Assembly (NCBI GenBank): GCA_910586725.1
Contig: CAJUJL010000004.1
Span: 1 to 64,000, forward strand
DNA length: 64,000 nt
Direction of reading: 5' to 3'
From: an uncultured Lachnospiraceae bacterium
GTDB taxonomy: Bacteria; Bacillota; Clostridia; Lachnospirales; Lachnospiraceae
The notes beneath the pieces were generated by a model that made no database searches, was not told the origin of the DNA, and saw only the letters and a list, made by a program, of their open reading frames with translations. The translations under genes and the position numbers were made by a program. Position 1 is the stretch's first letter. Each line of letters starts with the position of its first letter. This document shows, one piece after another, positions 40,640-49,400 of this stretch.

Positions 40640-42088
40640 TTATTTCATGCTCCTTAACAATTCCACAATAAAACGATACACACGCCCGGCAGAAGAAATG
40701 CTTAACCGCTCCCTGGGCGTATGAATGTCAAAATTATCCGGTCCAAAAGAGACTGCATCCAAACCTGCTATCTTATCCGATAAGATTCCGCACTCCAGAC
40801 CGGCATGTATCGCCTCAAAGACGGGCTCTGCTCCAAACATTTCCCGGTATACCTTTTGCACCTGATCCCGGATTTTTGACTCGGTGCGGTATTCCCATGC
40901 CGGGTAATCGCCTTCCATGTCAATTTCTCCTCCCAAAAATTCCGTCAAATACGCCAGTCTGTCAAACAACTCCTCTTTACGGCTTTTTACGCTGCTGCGG
41001 ACGGAAGTGGAAACATAAAAACATTCCCGGTTCAGCTTCATAATCCCCGCATTCAGCGAAGTCTCTACCAGACCCTTGATGTTTGTGCTCATATGCATCA
41101 CGCCATTTGGCACATTGCGCAGGTAAAACAGAACTTTCTGCACGGAAGCCATATCCAAAACATCATACGCCTTCTCTTCCCCGATCTTTACGTCAACCGA
41201 AAGCTTCGGATCCGAAACCTGATATTCTTTTTGCAAAATGTGCGTAATGTCAGAAACATAATTTTGTAAAGCTTCTGCCTCATCCGCCGCAATCACAACA
41301 TCTGCGCTTACTTCTCTGGGAATCGCGTTATCCTTCAATCCCCCGCCCAGCGCCGCAATTTTCACCTGCATCCGCATTTCCAGATATTTTAAAATCCTTC
41401 CCATCACAATGATTGCGTTTGCATGTTCTTTGTCGATTTCGCTTCCAGAATGGCCTCCCTCCAGTCCATGAAGCCTTATGGACGCCAATACGCCGTTTTC
41501 CTGCTGATAATTCACGGGAATTTGAACGTGCGCGCTAAGCCCTCCGGCACAGCTTGTCAGAAAATGCCCCTCAATATCGGAATCTATATTCAAAAGTATA
41601 TGCCCTTTTAACATAGACAGATCAATCGACTTTGCCCCAAGCAGTCCGATTTCTTCATCCGTCGTAATCACAACTTCCAGTCTGGGATGGCAAAGCGTAT
41701 CGTCGTCTAAAACAGCAAGCGCGTACGCTACCGCAATGCCGTCGTCGCCTCCTAACGTAGTTCCTTTTGCTTTCAAAAAGTCGCCGTCCGTATAAAGCGT
41801 CAGGCCTTCCTTCTCAAAATCAATCTCATACCCTTCTTCTTTCTCACAGACCATATCCATATGTCCCTGAATAATTACAGGCTCGGCGTCCTCATATCCT
41901 GCCGACGCCTCTTTGATGATCACCACATTATTGTCCTGGTCCTGGCAATAGAAAAGATCGCGCTCTCTGGCAAAATTCACCAGATAATCGCTGATCTGCT
42001 TCGTATGGCAGGAACCATGCGGGATCCGGCTGATTTCCTCAAAATAGTGAAACACGTTTTGGGGCTGTAGATTTTCTAAAACACTCAT
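40640..42088 (-). CDS. pepD: aminoacyl-histidine dipeptidase (M20)
   Basis: 482 aa from the ATG at 42088 (GGAGG upstream); the ATG 12 nt further up overlaps that site. Cytoplasmic zinc peptidase splitting Xaa-His and other dipeptides. Metal-site motifs: Gly-His-Met-Asp-Met-Val, Gly-Gly-Asp-Asp-Gly, Thr-Asp-Glu-Glu-Ile-Gly, Asn-Ile-Asp-Ser-Asp; a lid domain starts near residue 210 (Gly-Gly-His-Ser-Gly). First gene of a seven-gene minus-strand run ending with recU. Confidence 0.93.
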   Translation of the reverse strand: MSVLENLQPQNVFHYFEEISRIPHGSCHTKQISDYLVNFARERDLFYCQDQDNNVVIIKEASAGYEDAEPVIIQGHMDMVCEKEEGYEIDFEKEGLTLYTDGDFLKAKGTTLGGDDGIAVAYALAVLDDDTLCHPRLEVVITTDEEIGLLGAKSIDLSMLKGHILLNIDSDIEGHFLTSCAGGLSAHVQIPVNYQQENGVLASIRLHGLEGGHSGSEIDKEHANAIIVMGRILKYLEMRMQVKIAALGGGLKDNAIPREVSADVVIAADEAEALQNYVSDITHILQKEYQVSDPKLSVDVKIGEEKAYDVLDMASVQKVLFYLRNVPNGVMHMSTNIKGLVETSLNAGIMKLNRECFYVSTSVRSSVKSRKEELFDRLAYLTEFLGGEIDMEGDYPAWEYRTESKIRDQVQKVYREMFGAEPVFEAIHAGLECGILSDKIAGLDAVSFGPDNFDIHTPRERLSISSAGRVYRFIVELLRSMK

Positions 42089-42118
42089 AGCTACCTCCAT
42101 GTTATAATATATTGTATT

Positions 42119-43051
42119 ATGAAGAAAAAATTTTTTATTTTAATTGCATTGCTGTTATTTATCCTGTTTATCTTACTGCATCCATCCACATCCATGACTG
42201 CGGCCGGAAACGGGCTTTTACTGTGGTACAAACAACTTCTGCCCGCTCTGCTTCCGCTTGCCATCTTATCGAACCTGATGGTGTATTCCAATTATATGCA
42301 GATTGTCACAAAATATTTGTATCCTCTTACAAAGCGCTTGATTCCCACCAGTCAAAACGGATGCTTTGCCTTCTTAGGCGGCATGCTCTTCGGATTTCCG
42401 TTGGGCAGCAAGATCAGTGCGGACTTAGTATGCCAGGGAAAAATCAGCCAAAGAGAAGGGGAAATTCTTGCCATTTGCTTCAATCAGCTAAGCCCCGTAT
42501 TTATAAGCGGCTATCTGTTGACCAATATTTTAAACATGCCGCAAATGGCCGTTCCCAGCTATATCGCCCTATATCTGCCTCCGCTTTGCTATGCCAGGCA
42601 GAATTTAAGGAAACTGCGCATTCCAAACCAAAAAAATTCGGCATCGGATTCTGTACTGGATTTTCGAATCATCGATGCCGGCATTATGAACGGGTTTGAA
42701 TCCCTGACGAAACTGGGAGGATATATTGTCCTTTTCTCCATATTCGCAGCATTATTAAAAACTTACAATACAGGGTATCCTCTGGTAAACATGGTCTGCA
42801 CCGGACTGGTCGAAGTTACAACCGGTATCTCCTGCTTAAAAGATTCCGGTCTGCCTTTGCCGTTCATCTATCCGCTTGCCATATTTTTTACTTCCTTTGG
42901 GGGATTCTGCGGCTTTGCGCAAACCTTCTCCATGACGAAGGAATGCTCTTTTTCAAAGATGCGTTATCTTACATGCCGCTTTTGTTTTGCTGCTGTCAGC
43001 TGCATCATCAGTTATTTTCTAGAAGCCGCTAATCTTCATCCTCTTCCTTAA
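42119..43051 (+). CDS. ylbJ: sporulation integral membrane protein YlbJ
   Basis: 310 aa with about eight membrane helices. Family motifs: Trp-Tyr-Lys-Gln-Leu-Leu-Pro-Ala-Leu-Leu-Pro near the start, Phe-Gly-Phe-Pro-Leu-Gly in the first Gate domain, and Phe-Gly-Gly-Phe-Cys-Gly in the second. YlbJ is needed for spore cortex formation in Bacillus and is made in the mother cell. Odd: there is no Shine-Dalgarno in the 20 nt before the ATG (the sequence is AT-only there), and the 3' end overlaps the convergent gene by 23 nt. It is divergent from pepD, 30 nt away. Confidence 0.88.
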   Translation: MKKKFFILIALLLFILFILLHPSTSMTAAGNGLLLWYKQLLPALLPLAILSNLMVYSNYMQIVTKYLYPLTKRLIPTSQNGCFAFLGGMLFGFPLGSKISADLVCQGKISQREGEILAICFNQLSPVFISGYLLTNILNMPQMAVPSYIALYLPPLCYARQNLRKLRIPNQKNSASDSVLDFRIIDAGIMNGFESLTKLGGYIVLFSIFAALLKTYNTGYPLVNMVCTGLVEVTTGISCLKDSGLPLPFIYPLAIFFTSFGGFCGFAQTFSMTKECSFSKMRYLTCRFCFAAVSCIISYFLEAANLHPLP

Positions 43052-43646
43052 AAGCAGGATAAATCTGGCCCGGTCCGTTCTCCGGACGATTGCCGCCTTC
43101 CAGCTCCTGCGGCGCCAATTCGGAACGGTTTGACGTCACAACGTCAAGATAACTCTGCAGCGAACTCACAAAACTCTCTGTCCTTGCCCTTGAAGTCTCT
43201 ATTGAACCGGATATAATCTCCTCCAGGTTTTTCAACATATTATCGGTATAAGTAATTGCGCTTGAGCGGATGTCATTGGCCGTATTCGTGGCATTGTCCA
43301 AAATCTCCTGCGCCTGCTTCGTCGCGATCATTACGACTTCATTCGCCTGTGCATATGCCTGCTGCATAATCTCATGCTCGCTGACCAATTCATTTGTCTG
43401 AACCTGCGCCTGTGCAATGATCGTCTCGGCTTTTGCTTTTGCGTCTGCTAAAATAGCTTCTTTATTGCTGATAATTTTCTGGTAACGCTTGACTTCATCC
43501 GGCGTTTTCAATCGCAGTTCCGTAAGCAGCTCCGCCATCGTTTCCTTATCTACAATAATCTTAGAGCCATTTGATAATCTCTGAACTTTACATCCTTCTA
43601 TGTACTCTTCAATTTCTTCAATAATCTGCTCCATTCTGCTATTCAT
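43029..43646 (-). CDS. coiled-coil protein of unknown function
   Basis: 205 aa from the ATG at 43646 (AAGGAG upstream). Residues 1-40 resemble the YlqD/DivIVA-like start seen in clostridial proteins next to coaD. Residues 55-150 are a long coiled coil rich in Ala, Glu, Lys and Gln, similar to F/V-type ATPase stator subunits, which is often how such proteins are annotated. The last 30 residues are acidic and disordered. It follows coaD and converges on ylbJ, overlapping it by 23 nt. A scaffold role in division or sporulation is possible; nothing proves it. Confidence 0.75.
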   Translation of the reverse strand: MNSRMEQIIEEIEEYIEGCKVQRLSNGSKIIVDKETMAELLTELRLKTPDEVKRYQKIISNKEAILADAKAKAETIIAQAQVQTNELVSEHEIMQQAYAQANEVVMIATKQAQEILDNATNTANDIRSSAITYTDNMLKNLEEIISGSIETSRARTESFVSSLQSYLDVVTSNRSELAPQELEGGNRPENGPGQIYPAFKEEDED

Positions 43647-43658
43647 TGCCCACACTCC

Positions 43659-44144
43659 TTATTTTTTAATTTTGGATTTTCCGTAAATTCTGTCAACAAA
43701 CTGTGCAGGAACAAACTTAGAAATATCCCCTCCATAAGCGGCAAATTCTCTCACTACGGAAGAACTTAGATAAGAATATTTTAGGTTCGTAGTCAGAAAA
43801 ACAGTTTCCACTTCCGGATTTTCTACATGATTTGTCTGTGCAATCTGAAGCTCATATTCAAAATCTGTAACAGCCCTTAAGCCTCTTACAATAATTGTAG
43901 CGCCGCATGTTTTCATATAATCTACTAAAAGCCCGTCAAAAGAATCTACCTTTACATTTGGAATATCTTTTGTTAGTTCTCTTAACATACTAACACGTTC
44001 ATCTAAAGAAAACAACGAATTTTTCGCACTATTATTCAACACTCCCACAATCAGTTCATCAAAAATCGCAGAAGATCGTTCAATAATATCCTGATGTCCA
44101 AATGTAACAGGGTCAAAACTTCCCGGATAAATAGCTCGTCTCAT
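43659..44144 (-). CDS. coaD: pantetheine-phosphate adenylyltransferase
   Basis: 161 aa. Fourth step of coenzyme A synthesis. Motifs: Tyr-Pro-Gly-Ser-Phe-Asp-Pro-Val-Thr-Phe-Gly-His (nucleotide-binding), Arg-Gly-Leu-Arg, and Tyr-Ser-Tyr-Leu-Ser-Ser-Ser-Val-Val-Arg-Glu. Start chosen at the ATG after GGGAGGAAAT. It lies 12 nt after rsmD. Confidence 0.97.
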   Translation of the reverse strand: MRRAIYPGSFDPVTFGHQDIIERSSAIFDELIVGVLNNSAKNSLFSLDERVSMLRELTKDIPNVKVDSFDGLLVDYMKTCGATIIVRGLRAVTDFEYELQIAQTNHVENPEVETVFLTTNLKYSYLSSSVVREFAAYGGDISKFVPAQFVDRIYGKSKIKK

Positions 44145-44156
44145 ATTTCCTCCCAA

Positions 44157-44708
44157 CTAGAACCGCTTAACAAATATATGCGCATTTGTTTTATATTTTT
44201 TCTCTCTGACAATCTCAAAACCCATTTCATTTAAATAAGAAAAATCGGTTTTCAGCGCAGCCTCCGTAATGATAAGCGTATCCTCTTTCAGCAGGGAAGA
44301 ATTCTGCAAATATGCAAACACTTCTTTCTCTTCCAGCTTCCCATAAGGAGGATCCATAAAAATTATATCAAACTGATACTTTCCCTCTAAAGAAGAAAGC
44401 GCAGAAATCACATCCCTTTGGCAAAGAAGCGTTTCTTTCTGAAAATCTGTAACCGCTATGTTGTTTCTGATGCAGTCCGCAGCGCTTTTTGCATGTTCTG
44501 CAAATACCACATATTTCGCTCCCCTGCTCGCCGCTTCCAGTCCAATCTGCCCGCTTCCTGCAAACAAATCCAGAAAATAACATCCCGGCACTTCCATCTG
44601 TATCATATTAAACAGTGTTTCTTTGATTCTGTCTGTTGTCGGCCGTACGTCTTTTCCCTCAAGCGTTTTTAAACGCAGCCGTCTCCTAGTTCCCGCAATA
44701 ATCCTCAT
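44157..44708 (-). CDS. rsmD: 16S rRNA (guanine(966)-N2)-methyltransferase
   Basis: 183 aa from the ATG at 44708 (AAGGAGA upstream, inside cinA). SAM motif Phe-Leu-Asp-Leu-Phe-Ala-Gly-Ser-Gly and catalytic Asp-Pro-Pro-Tyr. Starts with the conserved Met-Arg-Ile-Ile-Ala-Gly. It overlaps the cinA-like gene by 23 nt; rsmD-coaD adjacency is common in bacteria. Confidence 0.95.
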   Translation of the reverse strand: MRIIAGTRRRLRLKTLEGKDVRPTTDRIKETLFNMIQMEVPGCYFLDLFAGSGQIGLEAASRGAKYVVFAEHAKSAADCIRNNIAVTDFQKETLLCQRDVISALSSLEGKYQFDIIFMDPPYGKLEEKEVFAYLQNSSLLKEDTLIITEAALKTDFSYLNEMGFEIVREKKYKTNAHIFVKRF

Positions 44709-45192
44709 AACTGTCTCCTTGCCCGCCGTTTTGCTCAATCATCTCTGTCACCAGTTTCAACGCTGCCTCTGCGGATTTACGCCGCACATCCTCTCTTCCG
44801 CCGGAAAAAACATAACGCTTTACCCTGACCTTGTCCAGGTAACAGCATCCGATATAAACAAGACCCACAGGCTTTTCTTTTGTTCCCCCGTCAGGCCCCG
44901 CTATGCCGGTAGAAATAACAGATATATCCGCCTGAGCGGTTTTCCTTGCTCCCCGCGCCATCTCCTCCGCCGTCTCACTGCTGACCGCCCCAAACTTTTC
45001 CAATGTTTCATGAGATACGGAAAGCAGTTTTTCTTTTGCCTGATTGGAATACGTAATATATCCTTCCTGAAACTGTCCGGAAATCCCCGGCACATTTACA
45101 AGCGCAGCCGCAATCAATCCTCCCGTACACGATTCCGCCGTTGTTATAGTTAAATGATGTTGAAGCAAAAGTTCTGCAACTTTATTTTCCAT
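44686..45192 (-). CDS. pncC: CinA C-terminal domain protein (nicotinamide-nucleotide amidase)
   Basis: 168 aa, the stand-alone CinA C-terminal domain. Family motifs: Ala-Glu-Ser-Cys-Thr-Gly-Gly, Ser-Glu-Glu/Ser-Ser-Glu-Thr-Ala-Glu, and Ser-Thr-Gly-Ile-Ala-Gly-Pro-Gly/Asp-Gly-Gly. It deamidates nicotinamide mononucleotide in characterised members (NAD recycling). The N-terminal molybdopterin-like domain of full-length CinA is absent. Confidence 0.9.
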   Translation of the reverse strand: MENKVAELLLQHHLTITTAESCTGGLIAAALVNVPGISGQFQEGYITYSNQAKEKLLSVSHETLEKFGAVSSETAEEMARGARKTAQADISVISTGIAGPDGGTKEKPVGLVYIGCCYLDKVRVKRYVFSGGREDVRRKSAEAALKLVTEMIEQNGGQGDSYEDYCGN

Positions 45193-45216
45193 CTGGTTAC
45201 CCTCGCTGTTTTTCTT

Positions 45217-45759
45217 TTATTTTTGCTCTTTCAATACCGTTTTATTCTTGATCACATAATCAATCAGAGAAACAACGGTAAGCGTCAATGCAATATAAGT
45301 CAATATCTGCCCCAAAAGATCAAAATAATAATTGTCAAAGTCCAGCATAAGCACAATAATCATCAGTATCTGAAACGTTGTCTTAAATTTACCCCAATAG
45401 TTTGCCGCAATCACCACGCCGTTGTCCGACGCCACGAGGCGAAATCCGCTGATAATAAATTCTCTGCTTATGATCACAATGACAATCCAGGCGGCAAGCT
45501 TCTCGGTTTCAATCAGGCAAATCATCGCGGAACACACCAAAAGCTTATCTGCCAGAGGATCCATAAATTTCCCGAAATTTGTCACCAGGTTGTATTTGCG
45601 TGCAATTTTCCCATCCGCAAAATCTGTCAGGCTCGCCACGATGAAAATAACAACCGCAATATATTTTCCATATCCTTCGAATGCGGAATTCAATAGAAAG
45701 AATACAAAAAACGGAATCAAAATTACGCGGAAAACTGTTAATTTGTTAGGTAAGTTCAT
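45217..45759 (-). CDS. pgsA: CDP-diacylglycerol--glycerol-3-phosphate 3-phosphatidyltransferase
   Basis: 180 aa, about five membrane helices. The CDP-alcohol phosphotransferase motif is complete: Asp-x2-Asp-Gly-x2-Ala-Arg-x8-Gly-x3-Asp-x3-Asp. Makes phosphatidylglycerol phosphate in the cytoplasmic membrane. Overlaps the rimO stop by 4 nt (ATGA). Confidence 0.95.
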   Translation of the reverse strand: MNLPNKLTVFRVILIPFFVFFLLNSAFEGYGKYIAVVIFIVASLTDFADGKIARKYNLVTNFGKFMDPLADKLLVCSAMICLIETEKLAAWIVIVIISREFIISGFRLVASDNGVVIAANYWGKFKTTFQILMIIVLMLDFDNYYFDLLGQILTYIALTLTVVSLIDYVIKNKTVLKEQK

Positions 45760-47081
45760 TCTGCTATCTCTCCTATTAAATCATATTCATATGCGCCGGT
45801 TATTTTTACCTTTACGAAATCGCCTGTCATCAAAGTCTCTTCGGTATTGATAAATACGTAACCGTCCACATCGGGAGCATCGCGGTACGTACGCCCGACA
45901 TAGGCGTTTTCATCCGCCACTTTTCCTTCAATAAACGCCATGCATTCTTTTCCTTTCAGCTCTTCATTCTTATCAAAAGAAATCTCCTGCTGCAATTCCA
46001 TGATCTCTTCCTGCCAGCGGAGTTTTGTCTCTTCGTCTACCTGACCGGGATACGATTCCGCCGGCGTTCCTTCTTCCGGAGAGTATGCGAATGCGCCCAG
46101 ACGGTCAAATTCCATTTCATTGATAAACCGCATCAATTCTTCGTGCATTGCTTCCGTTTCCCCTGGAAATCCGCATATCAAAGTAGTCCGAATGCACAGA
46201 TCCGGAATTTTCTTTCTCAAATTCCCGATCATTCCAACAATTGCCTCTCTGTTCGTCTTCCTGCCCATACGCTTTAAAATCTCATCGGAACTATGCTGAA
46301 TTGGCATATCCAGATAATGGCATACTTTTTTATTGCGCAGCATAGCGTCGATCAGGTTATCATCAATCTCTTCCGGATAACAGTAAAGAATCCGTATCCA
46401 GAAGAGCCCTTTTATTTCATTTAATTTGTCCAAAAGCCGGCCAAGAGACTTTTTGCCGTAGAGATCCGTTCCATAAAGCGTCGTCTCCTGAGCCACTAAA
46501 ATAAGCTCCTTTACGCCAAGCGAAACCAGTTCCTCTGCCTGGGAAAGAAGTTCTTCCATCGGAACGCTTCTGTATTCTCCCCGAATTTGGGGAATAATGC
46601 AGTACGTACAATGTTTATTGCAGCCCTCTGCAATTTTCAGATATGCGTAATGCCCTCCCGTCGTAAGCCTTCGTTTGTTTCTTATAACTGGAAGTCCTTT
46701 TAATTCTTTAAAATTCTTATAACGCTTTCCATCCATTACCTGATGCAAAGCCTCTACAATACTGTCATAGGAATTTGTGCCCAAGACGGCGTCTACTTCC
46801 GGTATTTCATCTTCTATCTCGTTTTGATACCTCTGTCCAAGGCATCCGGTTACAATCAGTCCTTTTAAACTGCCTGTTTTCTTGTATTCTGCCATTTCAA
46901 GTATCGTCTGAATGCTTTCTTCTTTGGCATCCCCAATAAAACAGCATGTGTTGATTACAATTACATCCGCTTCGGTTTCATCATTTGTAATCTCAATTCC
47001 ATCTGCCTGCAGCATTCCAAGCATATACTCGGAATCCACCAGATTTTTGTCACATCCTAAAGATATAAAAAACAGCTTCAT
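45756..47081 (-). CDS. rimO: ribosomal protein S12 methylthiotransferase
   Basis: 441 aa. Radical SAM enzyme that methylthiolates an Asp of ribosomal protein S12. An N-terminal MTTase domain with cluster cysteines (Ser-Leu-Gly-Cys-Asp-Lys-Asn; Asn-Thr-Cys-Cys-Phe-Ile), the radical SAM Cys-Asn-Lys-His-Cys-Thr-Tyr-Cys, and a C-terminal TRAM domain. GGAGG precedes the ATG. A terminator separates it from rpoZ, so it must rely on read-through or an unseen promoter within 90 nt. Confidence 0.95.
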   Translation of the reverse strand: MKLFFISLGCDKNLVDSEYMLGMLQADGIEITNDETEADVIVINTCCFIGDAKEESIQTILEMAEYKKTGSLKGLIVTGCLGQRYQNEIEDEIPEVDAVLGTNSYDSIVEALHQVMDGKRYKNFKELKGLPVIRNKRRLTTGGHYAYLKIAEGCNKHCTYCIIPQIRGEYRSVPMEELLSQAEELVSLGVKELILVAQETTLYGTDLYGKKSLGRLLDKLNEIKGLFWIRILYCYPEEIDDNLIDAMLRNKKVCHYLDMPIQHSSDEILKRMGRKTNREAIVGMIGNLRKKIPDLCIRTTLICGFPGETEAMHEELMRFINEMEFDRLGAFAYSPEEGTPAESYPGQVDEETKLRWQEEIMELQQEISFDKNEELKGKECMAFIEGKVADENAYVGRTYRDAPDVDGYVFINTEETLMTGDFVKVKITGAYEYDLIGEIAE

Positions 47082-47107
47082 GCATTTCCTCCGAAGATCT
47101 GTTACAT

Positions 47108-47141
47108 AAAAAGGATGTCAAAACCCGTGTTTTGCACATCC
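47108..47141 (-). terminator. intrinsic terminator after rpoZ
   Basis: Minus strand: GGATGT-CAAAAC arm pairs with GTTTT-CATCC across a short CACGGG-type loop and runs into five U residues. It lies 30 nt past the rpoZ stop and closes the yicC-remA-gmk-rpoZ unit. Confidence 0.75.
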
Positions 47142-47170
47142 CCCTCATTCCATTTGTACGGCTTTACATT

Positions 47171-47407
47171 CTATTCGTCTTCACTTAAAATCTTCACATC
47201 GCCAATATACAGCTCCTCTATCGCGATAGACAGCGGCTTTTTCCCATGGGAGTTTGGCAGCAGGGGCTCTGCTCCCCCAACAATCTGACGCGCTCTTTTT
47301 GCAGCGGCAATTACGATAGAATACCGGCTGTTTACCACAGGTTCCTCTCCAATCGAAACATCATGGTTGACAACTTTCATCAATTCTACATAAGACGGAT
47401 GTATCAT
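47171..47407 (-). CDS. rpoZ: RNA polymerase omega subunit
   Basis: 78 aa. Contains the omega core Asn-Ser-Arg-Tyr-Ser-Ile-Val-Ile-Ala-Ala-Ala-Lys-Arg-Ala-Arg-Gln-Ile and the later Pro-Leu-Ser-Ile-Ala-Ile-Glu-Glu helix. Assembly and stability factor of RNA polymerase. It follows gmk by 4 nt, the usual partner order in Firmicutes. Confidence 0.93.
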   Translation of the reverse strand: MIHPSYVELMKVVNHDVSIGEEPVVNSRYSIVIAAAKRARQIVGGAEPLLPNSHGKKPLSIAIEELYIGDVKILSEDE

Positions 47408-47411
47408 ATTT

Positions 47412-48059
47412 CTATTCTCCTTTCGAGAAGCTTTTCAGCTCCTCTTTCATTCTATTGATAAATTCTTCATTTCTTGAAACTTTTCTGTGTTCGTTCTGGA
47501 TAACCGAATGTACTTCTGTGACGCATTCCTCAATTGTATCGTTGATGATCAGGTAATCATAAGCTCCGACTCCCAAAGCTTCCTCGGAAGCCCGAAGCAG
47601 TCTCGCATCAATCACCTCCGGCTGTTCCGTTCCTCTTTTAACCAAACGCTCCTTTAATGTCTCCGCGTCTTTGGGTGTGAGAAACAAAAGCAGCGTATCC
47701 GGAAACATTTCTTTGATTTTCAACGCTCCCTGGATTTCGATTTCAAGAATAACGTCTTTTCCGGCATCCAGCTGATTTTGTACATATTCTTTTGGCGTGC
47801 CATAATAGTTTTCAACGTACAAAGCATACTCGATCAGCTCATCTTTTGCAATCATTTTTTCAAATTCTTCTTTTGTTTTGAAAAAATATTCCCGGCCATC
47901 CTCCTCAAAATTCCGAGGCTCTCTTGTCGTTGCAGAAATTGACAATGCATAAAAAGATTCATACCGGTTCAAAAGACTTTGTATGACCGTTCCCTTTCCG
48001 GATCCGGAAAACCCGGAAATCACAACGAGAATTCCTCTTTGCTTTCTGTTTATTTCCAT
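47412..48059 (-). CDS. gmk: guanylate kinase
   Basis: 215 aa. Phosphorylates GMP to GDP. P-loop Gly-Phe-Ser-Gly-Ser-Gly-Lys-Gly-Thr, the GMP-binding Ser-Ala-Thr-Thr-Arg-Glu-Pro-Arg, and Glu-Asp-Gly-Arg-Glu-Tyr-Phe-Phe. Directly abuts remA. Confidence 0.97.
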   Translation of the reverse strand: MEINRKQRGILVVISGFSGSGKGTVIQSLLNRYESFYALSISATTREPRNFEEDGREYFFKTKEEFEKMIAKDELIEYALYVENYYGTPKEYVQNQLDAGKDVILEIEIQGALKIKEMFPDTLLLFLTPKDAETLKERLVKRGTEQPEVIDARLLRASEEALGVGAYDYLIINDTIEECVTEVHSVIQNEHRKVSRNEEFINRMKEELKSFSKGE

Positions 48060-48320
48060 TTACTTATCCTCTTTTAATCCTGCCAGGTCATGAAACCGCC
48101 CGGCTAAAGTATCCGGACCAAGCGCGGATAATACGGTCCTTCCGCACTCCAAAACGATAATGCTCCTCGTTTTTCTGCCCTGTGTCGCATCTATCACGCG
48201 CTCTTCCTGTTTGGCTCTCTGCACCAGACGCTTCGCAGGAGCGGAATCCGGCGTTACAATTGCGGTAATTTTGTCCGTATTTACCAGATTGCCAAACCCA
48301 ATATTCATAAGCTCTGTCAT
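48060..48320 (-). CDS. remA: RemA/DUF370 regulatory protein
   Basis: 86 aa. Matches Bacillus RemA over its length: Asn-Ile-Gly-Phe-Gly-Asn, Pro-Asp-Ser-Ala-Pro-Ala-Lys-Arg, and Ile-Asp-Ala-Thr-Gln-Gly-Arg-Lys-Thr-Arg. RemA is a DNA-binding protein that activates matrix and osmoprotection genes in Bacillus subtilis; its targets in Clostridia are not known. The position between yicC and gmk is conserved across Firmicutes. Confidence 0.93.
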   Translation of the reverse strand: MTELMNIGFGNLVNTDKITAIVTPDSAPAKRLVQRAKQEERVIDATQGRKTRSIIVLECGRTVLSALGPDTLAGRFHDLAGLKEDK

Positions 48321-48329
48321 ATCCGCTTC

Positions 48330-49208
48330 CTACTCTATATTCTGAATCTGCTCTCTTACTTTTTCTATATCTGTTTTTAAATTGATTCCGGTATCTGAAA
48401 TTTCCAGATCGTTGGATTTTGACAAAATTGTATTGGCTTCCCGGTTCATCTCCTGCGCGATAAAATCCAGCTTCCTGCCGATGCTTCCTCCTTCTCCCAG
48501 CGTTTTCATCACCGACTCCACATGGCTGCGGAGACGCACCGTTTCTTCATCCACACATATTTTATCCGCAAAAAGAACGACTTCCGCCGCAATTCTGCTC
48601 TCGTCCATTTGTTTGTCTTCTAACAGCTCCCGCACCTTTTCTTCCAAACGTCTGCGGTATTCCAACAGAATGACCGGGGAACGCTCTTCAATAAAGTCCA
48701 CGTAACCAAGCATTGCATGCAATTTACCTGTCAAATCAGCCGCAAGACGTTCTCCTTCCGCAATCCTGCTCTCCACAAACTGTCCGCACGCACCCCGCAC
48801 AGCCTTTTCTAAAATCACCCAAAGCTCTTTTTCATCGGGACTCTGCTCTTCCATTGTAAAAACTTCCGGATATTTCGACAAGGCTCCGACGTTTACATCA
48901 TTTTTCAGACCAAACGTCTCCGCCATCCGGCTTAAATATTTCAGATAAGCGGCGGCCACATCTTCGTTGTATTTTAAAGAAAAATTTTCTTCCGTGTAAT
49001 CTTCATAAGAAATAAAGACGTCTACTTTTCCACGCTGAATATATTCTTTGAGTAAAGAACGGATACTGCTTTCAAAAAAACCAAACTTCTTAGGCATTTT
49101 GATGTTTACATCCAAATACCGATGATTTACGGACTTTAACTCTACTGTGAATTTACGGTCGTTTTCCATAATTTCACAACGGCCGAATCCAGTCATACTC
49201 TTAATCAT
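48330..49208 (-). CDS. yicC: YicC/YloC-family endoribonuclease
   Basis: 292 aa. Starts with the family signature Met-Ile-Lys-Ser-Met-Thr-Gly-Phe-Gly-Arg, then Glu-Leu-Lys-Ser-Val-Asn-His-Arg-Tyr-Leu-Asp; the C-terminal region has Gly-Arg-Lys-Leu-Asp-Phe-Ile-Ala-Gln-Glu-Met-Asn-Arg-Glu. YicC proteins are ribonucleases linked to sRNA turnover in E. coli. First gene of the operon behind two promoters. Confidence 0.93.
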   Translation of the reverse strand: MIKSMTGFGRCEIMENDRKFTVELKSVNHRYLDVNIKMPKKFGFFESSIRSLLKEYIQRGKVDVFISYEDYTEENFSLKYNEDVAAAYLKYLSRMAETFGLKNDVNVGALSKYPEVFTMEEQSPDEKELWVILEKAVRGACGQFVESRIAEGERLAADLTGKLHAMLGYVDFIEERSPVILLEYRRRLEEKVRELLEDKQMDESRIAAEVVLFADKICVDEETVRLRSHVESVMKTLGEGGSIGRKLDFIAQEMNREANTILSKSNDLEISDTGINLKTDIEKVREQIQNIE

Positions 49209-49267
49209 GACGTTCCTCCCGGTATGTCTCCCATTCCATTTCTTTGTAAATTGCCGCTATATCGTTC

Positions 49268-49296
49268 ATTATATAAAACAAACTCTGATTCGTCAA
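49268..49296 (-). promoter_or_regulatory. proximal sigma-A promoter of the yicC operon
   Basis: Minus strand: TTGACG, 17 bp, TATAAT; 11 of 12 hexamer bases match consensus. About 60 bp before the yicC ATG. Confidence 0.75.
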
Positions 49297-49329
49297 ACCA
49301 ACGGCTTTTATATTCGGTATCTAGTGGTT

Positions 49330-49358
49330 ATTATATCCTTTCTAACATATATTGGCAA
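49330..49358 (-). promoter_or_regulatory. distal sigma-A promoter of the yicC operon
   Basis: Minus strand: TTGCCA, 17 bp, TATAAT. It lies 62 bp upstream of the proximal promoter in the same orientation, forming a tandem pair just after the asd stop codon. Confidence 0.7.
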
Positions 49359-49400
49359 CCTATTTTAACCAACAACCGCCAAATTATCTGAACCTGTCTC

